A stretch of 64,000 bases of DNA from NCBI RefSeq assembly GCF_033958435.1, contig NC_134137.1:224853501-224917500 (forward strand), written 5' to 3'. Position 1 is the first letter of the stretch, and the number at the start of each line of letters is the position of its first letter. Shown piece by piece: positions 58,727-64,000 of this stretch. The DNA comes from Carettochelys insculpta. Its lineage: Eukaryota; Chordata; Testudines; Carettochelyidae. The position numbers and the translations under genes were made by a program. Under the pieces are notes generated by a model. It had not been told where the DNA came from. It did no database searches and saw only the letters and a list, made by a program, of their open reading frames with translations.

Positions 58727-59332
58727 CAGTGGTTCGTAACCTTTACCGCAACCTGCAACCCTTTGGTTCTCAAAATATGTTCTTGCACCCCTTATCAAAA
58801 ATGGAGATGGGGGAGCATACACACTTTGAAATGCACATTAAATATATATAAAATTGTTTTATGTTATTACTCACCAGAAATAATATTACAGTAGGCATAC
58901 AAAAATAGACAAGTACTACCCAGAGATGATGCAGAGTTTTGCTGTGGAAGTAAACTGTAACTGACGCACTAACAGTCAGCAGCTAACTGAATTCAAACAA
59001 AGCTGCTGCGCTGTCACATCACCATTTTCACGTGTCAAGAAATACTCCGCAACGTGGTGGTACACTGTATTTTGTAGTGAGAATTTCACTACAAGTAGCT
59101 TAAAAACTTTAAAAATAAGATTTTTGTTTGTATATTACAGTAATTGGTAAAAAAAATGTATAATGTTAATAAATACATAGGTTTGATGAAACAAAAGTTA
59201 CACTTATATGCCTGTGCTTAATTTGTGTTTTCAATGATTTACCTTCTAAAAAACCCTGGCATGTCTCACACCCCCAGAAAGGGCATCATGCTCCCCCCAA
59301 GTGGTGTGTGAAGCCCAGGTTAAGAACCACTG
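58727..59332. mobile_element. hAT-like element, 606 bp
   Basis: Left end CAGTGGTTCGTAACCTTTA; the right end AGGTTAAGAACCACTG is its inverted repeat over about 15 bp. The 8-bp target duplication is AAATAGGG at 58719-58726 and GACTAGGG at 59333-59340, 6 of 8 identical. CAGTGGTTCTTAACC is a classic hAT (Charlie-type) terminus. No transposase ORF; A/T-rich interior. Confidence 0.82.
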
Positions 59333-59340
59333 GACTAGGG

Positions 59341-60229
59341 GGACTTTAGCAGAATACCATAACCTGCCTCAGAAATTTCCATCCTACAGCAGAAATGGAC
59401 TGCTCATTCAGGTTTCTCCAACTCAAGGGGGAGGTAAGTCTTTTCACAGGCAGCTGTAATATAGTGGAGAAACAGCCTAAAAAAAGCCAACCGACAAACC
59501 AATAAATAAATAAAAATAAAAAACTAAAACACCCACCCAAAAACAGCCCTCCAAAACAACTGAACAAAACATCTCCCCCGGCTAACAAATAACAGGCTTG
59601 GCTCGAGAACAGTAATTGTGTGTGTAATGTGCCTCACATCTAGAGTATAATTACATTTTGGAATCCACTGGGTAATAAAAGGCACCAGTCAAGGAAAAGG
59701 ATGCCTCTTTGCCCTGGGTTGACAGGCAAGCAACAAACAAGAGGCTTTTTTCCCCCACCTTTAGTCAATAAAATCAGCATATTAAATATGCAGGCAGAGC
59801 TCCTCCATTAAGCAATTCACTTTCTTCTTGATTTTTTTTCACCTTCTGCTTTTGTTGCCATCAAACCTAGAAAAGTGGGAGGGGAAAAGGATATACAACT
59901 CCCAAGCATTACATGAGGCATGTTTTAATGAAGCTGAATTTTAGTTCCTCCGCTCTCCTGGACAAACATGTGCACAGCCCCATTGCACAGAGATCTGCCT
60001 GAGTGGGCCTACAGGAAGGGAATCAGGAGGCAGAGGGGAGGGGACCTCACTCATATTTTATAAAAAAAAAACTCTCCCCTCCAATATAACGTACTAGTCA
60101 CAGATATATGGAAAAAACAAAAAACACACACACTTATTTTCCTCTACCACCAAAAATGCAATCAGGACTATGGAGGAAAAAACAGAAAAGGGGCCCAACA
60201 ATATACCCACATCTTTATGTCCCTGTGGT
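59341..60229. other. unassigned DNA; repeat-free stretch 59600-59960
   Basis: A/C-rich low complexity at 59480-59580 and A-run at about 60062-60070. 59600-59960 looks unique. No exon recognised. Confidence 0.35.
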
Positions 60230-61130
60230 AGTTTCAAGGGGATCTCTGTGACCTAACTTATATCTGGGCTGGTCACACTCCTGAGCCTGGCTACGCGCCC
60301 TCGAGGGTTCCCCACCACCTTGTTCTGCCAGGCAAGTATGTCTGGTCTCCCCCAGGAAAGGCACAAAGCTGGGATTACAGCCCACTGCAGAGCAAAACAA
60401 ACACACAGTGAGAACAGCTCAGTTCTGGGAAGGCACATTCATGTGAACTTGACACAGCCTGCAGGTGCACAGCTGTACTGGGCTCAAACCTCCAGATAAA
60501 TCCATCTGACTCTGAATTAACGTTGTACACAGAGCATGCTCATAACTTCACTCCCTTTATCAAGGAAAGAGATAAAGAGCTCTTGTTGCCCCCAGGTAAT
60601 GACTATTTACACTGGGTTAAATAAAGTGATTTTATCAAAAGTCAGATTTAAATGTTTGCAAGTGATGGCAGACAGATCAAAGTAAGTTAAACTAAAATCA
60701 GCTAAGTTTAACAAAGACACTGGTTACATGCAATTCCTTATCTTAACAGTAGTTTTAATTATCTTTTCTCCAAACTAGGCCGCTTCCCAGCTTGGGCTTG
60801 ATCCTTTCCCCTTTTAAGTCTCAGATGCTTCCAGCAGTCATCTTGGTGGTAAGGATGGGATGTCTTGGTATCTCCCATCTGCTCACTTCTCTATTGTTTG
60901 GTTCACTGCCTATAAATAAGTATTGCCCAAGGCCAGAATCCTTTGTGTTCAATTCTTTCACACCTCAGTGTGAAAGAACTGCATTCAAAATGGAGTTTCA
61001 ACATCAGGTGACCTACCCACAAACTTTAGCAGGACCAACCATAGTCCAGGCTTACAGGAAGCCAAAGACTATTTACAGATCATTGTCCTGAGCACCAGTC
61101 CTTTAAGTTCCTTCAGTATCACTAATTGCT
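60230..61130. repeat. probable LTR-like repeat
   Basis: 'GGTTAAATAAAGTGATTTTATC', 'AAGTGATGGCAGACAGATCA' and 'AAAATGGAGTTTCAACATCA' recall turtle endogenous-retrovirus LTR text of this layout. No TG...CA ends or target duplication could be fixed, so both assignment and borders are weak. No retroviral gene is present. Confidence 0.35.
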
Positions 61131-62309
61131 TTCACAACACCACCTATATTAAATATGTTTCCGTTTCATATTTTTAACTTCTAATATCAAAATGATACAG
61201 CACTCAGAAAGAATGTGCACATTCATGGAATTACTTGTTCTCCAGTGACTTGTTACGTGCCTCATTTTCCATGAAACATATTTGAGTTACTCATTCAAAA
61301 ACATTTTCTTCTAAACACGGGCATATCACCACCCTTTCATTGAAATGTTGGATGTGGATCTAAACTTGACAGCTGAATCTTTGGCTCTGCCATGCTCTGG
61401 CAAACTTTTGGGAGATCTGATTCAAAAGCTCTCTCCAGTATTGCAGTTAGCCTCAACCTCTGTTGGTTCAAAAGAAAACTCCAGGCCTATGTTCTTGATG
61501 ACTTCTGGTCTAGTAATGAATGACCTTATAACACTGCTGCATAAGTTTGAGGCCAAAGCTTAGTTTGAGTACTTGAGTCTGCAGAAAAGCAGCTAGAAAT
61601 ACTGAGAACAAAACCTCATGTTCCCCAGAGCAAGCAGGGCCTCAATCCTTAGGCAAGCTATCTGATATTTGCTCCAGACTGAAGATTTTGCAGCAGCTTA
61701 AAGATAAATTTAAAAACCAGAGATTTTGTATTGAATTAAATATGAACATGAATAATGCACTCACTATAGAGTCCCCTGTGTTATTTAGATATGAATTTCC
61801 TTCATGTTATACCGCCCCTAGTTTTCAGTAGCCCACAGATTTAACACACTAAAGACAACACATAGTTGCGTTTTAGGCACTTAGAGATGCAGATTTAGGC
61901 AATTGAGTGGGGGACAGCTGCATCTTTGGGGTGGATTGTGTAGCTGGCAGTTGGGGTTGTGAGCTAAATCCATTAAATATATTCTTCTGCTAACATACTC
62001 AGCAGCTAAATGGTTAGCAATGCCGGCATTTAAATTCTTGAGGCAAATCCTCACCTATGGCAAACTAGTAGAGCTTCATTGACAGAAATGGAACTAAACT
62101 TCTTATACCACAATAGGATACGGGCTATCATCTTTAGACTTCAGGGTTAACATACTCAAGTTGAATGCAATAATTCACATTTCTGAGCATAATCATTTCA
62201 TGGGGACTTCATTGATGAAGTTCACATTTACAGAGAATTTTCTTTATAACCTTAAGGAATAGAGAGAGCAGCAGGGCCAATAGCCACCACAGGCTCCAGG
62301 GGGAAAGGA
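61131..62309. other. unassigned non-coding DNA
   Basis: No gene or clear repeat seen. Confidence 0.4.
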
Positions 62310-62560
62310 TGGAAGAGGGCAGGGCCTACGGCAGTCGGCCCTTACCACCACCTGTATTGTGGTGCCCTCCCGCTTCTGCGTGGAGAGGTGGAGCAGCACT
62401 GCCATGGCACTTCAAAAGGGGTCTTGGGCTCCAGCCACCACCATTGGCTAAAGGAGCAGCAGTGGTAGCCAGAACTTTTGGCCCCTTAGAAACACTGAGT
62501 CCTGCAGCAACTGCCCCATTTGTTCCCTTTCTCACGTCAACCCTCCTGCCCCATGAGCAG
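62310..62560. repeat. GC-rich repeat with TTTCAAAGGGG fold-back core, copy 3
   Basis: Arms CACTTCAAAAGGGGTC (62409-62424) and CTTTTGGCCCCTTAG (62475-62489) flank a GC-rich middle, as at 23167-23240 and 27112-27200. More diverged than those. Confidence 0.55.
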
Positions 62561-62828
62561 GGATGAAAAAGTTTTATTTGCTTATTATTTATTTGAAAGT
62601 TTTATTTGCTTTCACTCTAAACCAAAATTCTGTGCCAAGAGACAGAATCTGCAGCAAACTCTGGTTGCCATTTTTCAAAGCGCATGGGGGCCCTGGCCAG
62701 AAGATGAGGGTTCATCAAGAGTTCCCACAATTTCTGCTTTCACCCTTGGCCAGTAATAGCATGAAAGCACAGGTGTTTTGTGGTGTTCCTTCATGACCAG
62801 GACACTGACCTGAAAGGGAAAAGTACTA
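62561..62828. other. unassigned; small direct repeat
   Basis: AAAGTTTTATTTGCTT occurs at about 62568 and again at about 62596. Confidence 0.6.
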
Positions 62829-63152
62829 CAGGTTGAACCTCTCTACTCCAGTACTCTTGGGTCCTGACTGGGGCCAAACCAGAGAATTTGCTGAACCACA
62901 TGAGGTCAGTGTTGTCTAGCAGCATTACCAACACTCCCATTGCTTGCCAGGCTCTTAGAAGACACTTCGGGGTAAATTAGAACTAATCAACACCACAGAA
63001 CACAGAGCCAGAATTGGTGGCTGTAAACAAACTTTCTGGGACCACAGAAAGCTTGGGTGACACGCGTGGTAAGTGATCATTCAACTAGCTAAAACCATGC
63101 TGGGCCATGGATGTTGCTGGCCCAGAAGGTGCTGAACTAGAGAGGGTTCAAA
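62829..63152. mobile_element. TIR element, about 324 bp
   Basis: Left end AGGTTGAACCTCTCTAC; the complement of the right end is TTTGAACCCTCTCTAGTTC. The interior 'GTTGTCTAGCAGCATTACCA' and 'TAAACAAACTTTCTGGGACC' is typical of a turtle repeat with these termini. No ORF. Confidence 0.72.
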
Positions 63153-64000
63153 TGACGGAATATTTCTGAAGCTCAAAAAACATCTGGAGCTGCACTCACA
63201 TTTAAGGCCCCTGGTATACTAAAAAGCACCCCACGCCAGAGTTATATGATGGAAGCATACACTACTGCTGTGTGCCCATTGAAATACAGTGGCATATACT
63301 CAAATCTAGAGCCAACCTAGGGGCAAAATAGGGCAGAATGGTGATCGTACCCTAGTTTCACCTTCTTCTGGTGTCCAGTGCCCTTAGTGGTACTCTCCTC
63401 CAGCACTTTGTTCTCAGATGGTATGAGCAGGCTCTGGCTGCTCTCAAACAGAGGCACAAGGCAAGAATAAGGGTCCCTTGATGGCCCTCCCCAGCCTCCA
63501 AGGGCCTGCACCTCAGGAACTCATCTGACCTTACTATGGAAATGCCTCAGGTTTGGCAGGAAAGATCAGGGAGGTTCAAAGCATCTGATTCTCTGATCAG
63601 CTTCAGCTGCCTCATGGGCCATGTGAACATGAAACATACAAAGTCTCTCACGGGGCTAGCGTGGTGTCAGGAACCACAACAGGAGCCGAGAGCAGCATAG
63701 GGATGGATGAAAGAACCACACCACCGACAGAAGAGCTCAGCTGCAATTAAACTGGAACCGATGGATAAGCACACTGCAGCTAATTGAAAAGAGACCTGGT
63801 CTAATCAGTTAGCATTTCCTGCTTCAAATGCCTTTTGATCCCATTCCCATTCTTCCCTGCCTGGCTGAAGGTCCACTAATGACCGCACACAGCCAGTGGG
63901 CATTAGACTTAAGATGCAGAACCTGGCCTTGGAACACACAGCAGAGAGTGATGGGGCCATTTTGGTGGCCACTTACTCTCTCCAGGGGTCTGGGGTAGGA
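63153..64000. other. unassigned non-coding DNA
   Basis: No gene or repeat recognised to the end of the window. 63720-63900 looks unique and could be conserved non-coding sequence. Confidence 0.35.

Noticed and set aside
1..64000. CRISPR array, prokaryotic operon, phage or plasmid features
   Set aside because: No regularly spaced direct repeats, no dense ORFs with ribosome binding sites; the repeat content is vertebrate.

Overview
This is eukaryotic, almost certainly vertebrate, intergenic or intronic DNA. The interspersed repeats point to a turtle: CR1 LINEs with the typical reptile 3' end, an RTE-type LINE ending in a TTG/ATG microsatellite, MIR-like SINEs, an L2-like LINE, turtle-type SINEs carrying the 'GGCACCTTA...ACTAAC' and 'AATATCTTTTATTGGACCAA' cores, and many short inverted-repeat elements with 'TATGTCTACAC' or hAT-like ends. 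A softshell turtle is possible, because of the element rich in TTATTTCGAAATAA, but that rests on memory of repeat texts and not on a search. I find no host protein-coding gene, rRNA, tRNA, CRISPR array or bacterial-style operon. The short open frames are chance or lie in repeats. The only recognisable protein code is the decayed reverse transcriptase or endonuclease of LINEs.

Layout. 0.2-3.4 kb: a MIR-like SINE split by a terminal-inverted-repeat (TIR) element, which is itself split by a 2.6 kb RTE LINE. 3.4-9 kb: mostly unassigned, with one MIR. 9-16 kb: a hAT-like element with a perfect 8-bp target duplication, an L2-like LINE 3' end, a second element with a perfect 8-bp duplication, a TIR element and another MIR. 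18-28 kb: a CR1 3' end, several TIR elements and an RTE 3' fragment. 28-33 kb: an inverted SINE pair, a long antisense CR1, a solo LTR with a 5-bp target duplication and a short antisense CR1. 34-46 kb: SINEs interrupted by a 183-198 bp element family, an ATTTCAAAAT-rich TIR element and other MITEs. 46-51 kb: three hAT-like elements including one of 1,000 bp, and the right end of a fourth. 51-64 kb: further TIR elements, a hAT-like element at 58.7-59.3 kb, a probable LTR-like block near 60.2-61.1 kb and a TIR element at 62.8-63.2 kb.

No genes act together here. The record is one of layered transposition and decay. The strongest observations are the three-layer nest at 0.25-3.4 kb, a pair of identical 82-bp segments in opposite orientation 9.3 kb apart (25404-25485 and 34719-34800), a near-perfect SINE palindrome at 28207-28277, and a three-copy MITE family whose 8-bp target duplications can be read, two of them inside SINEs. 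I did not find a previously undescribed functional system.
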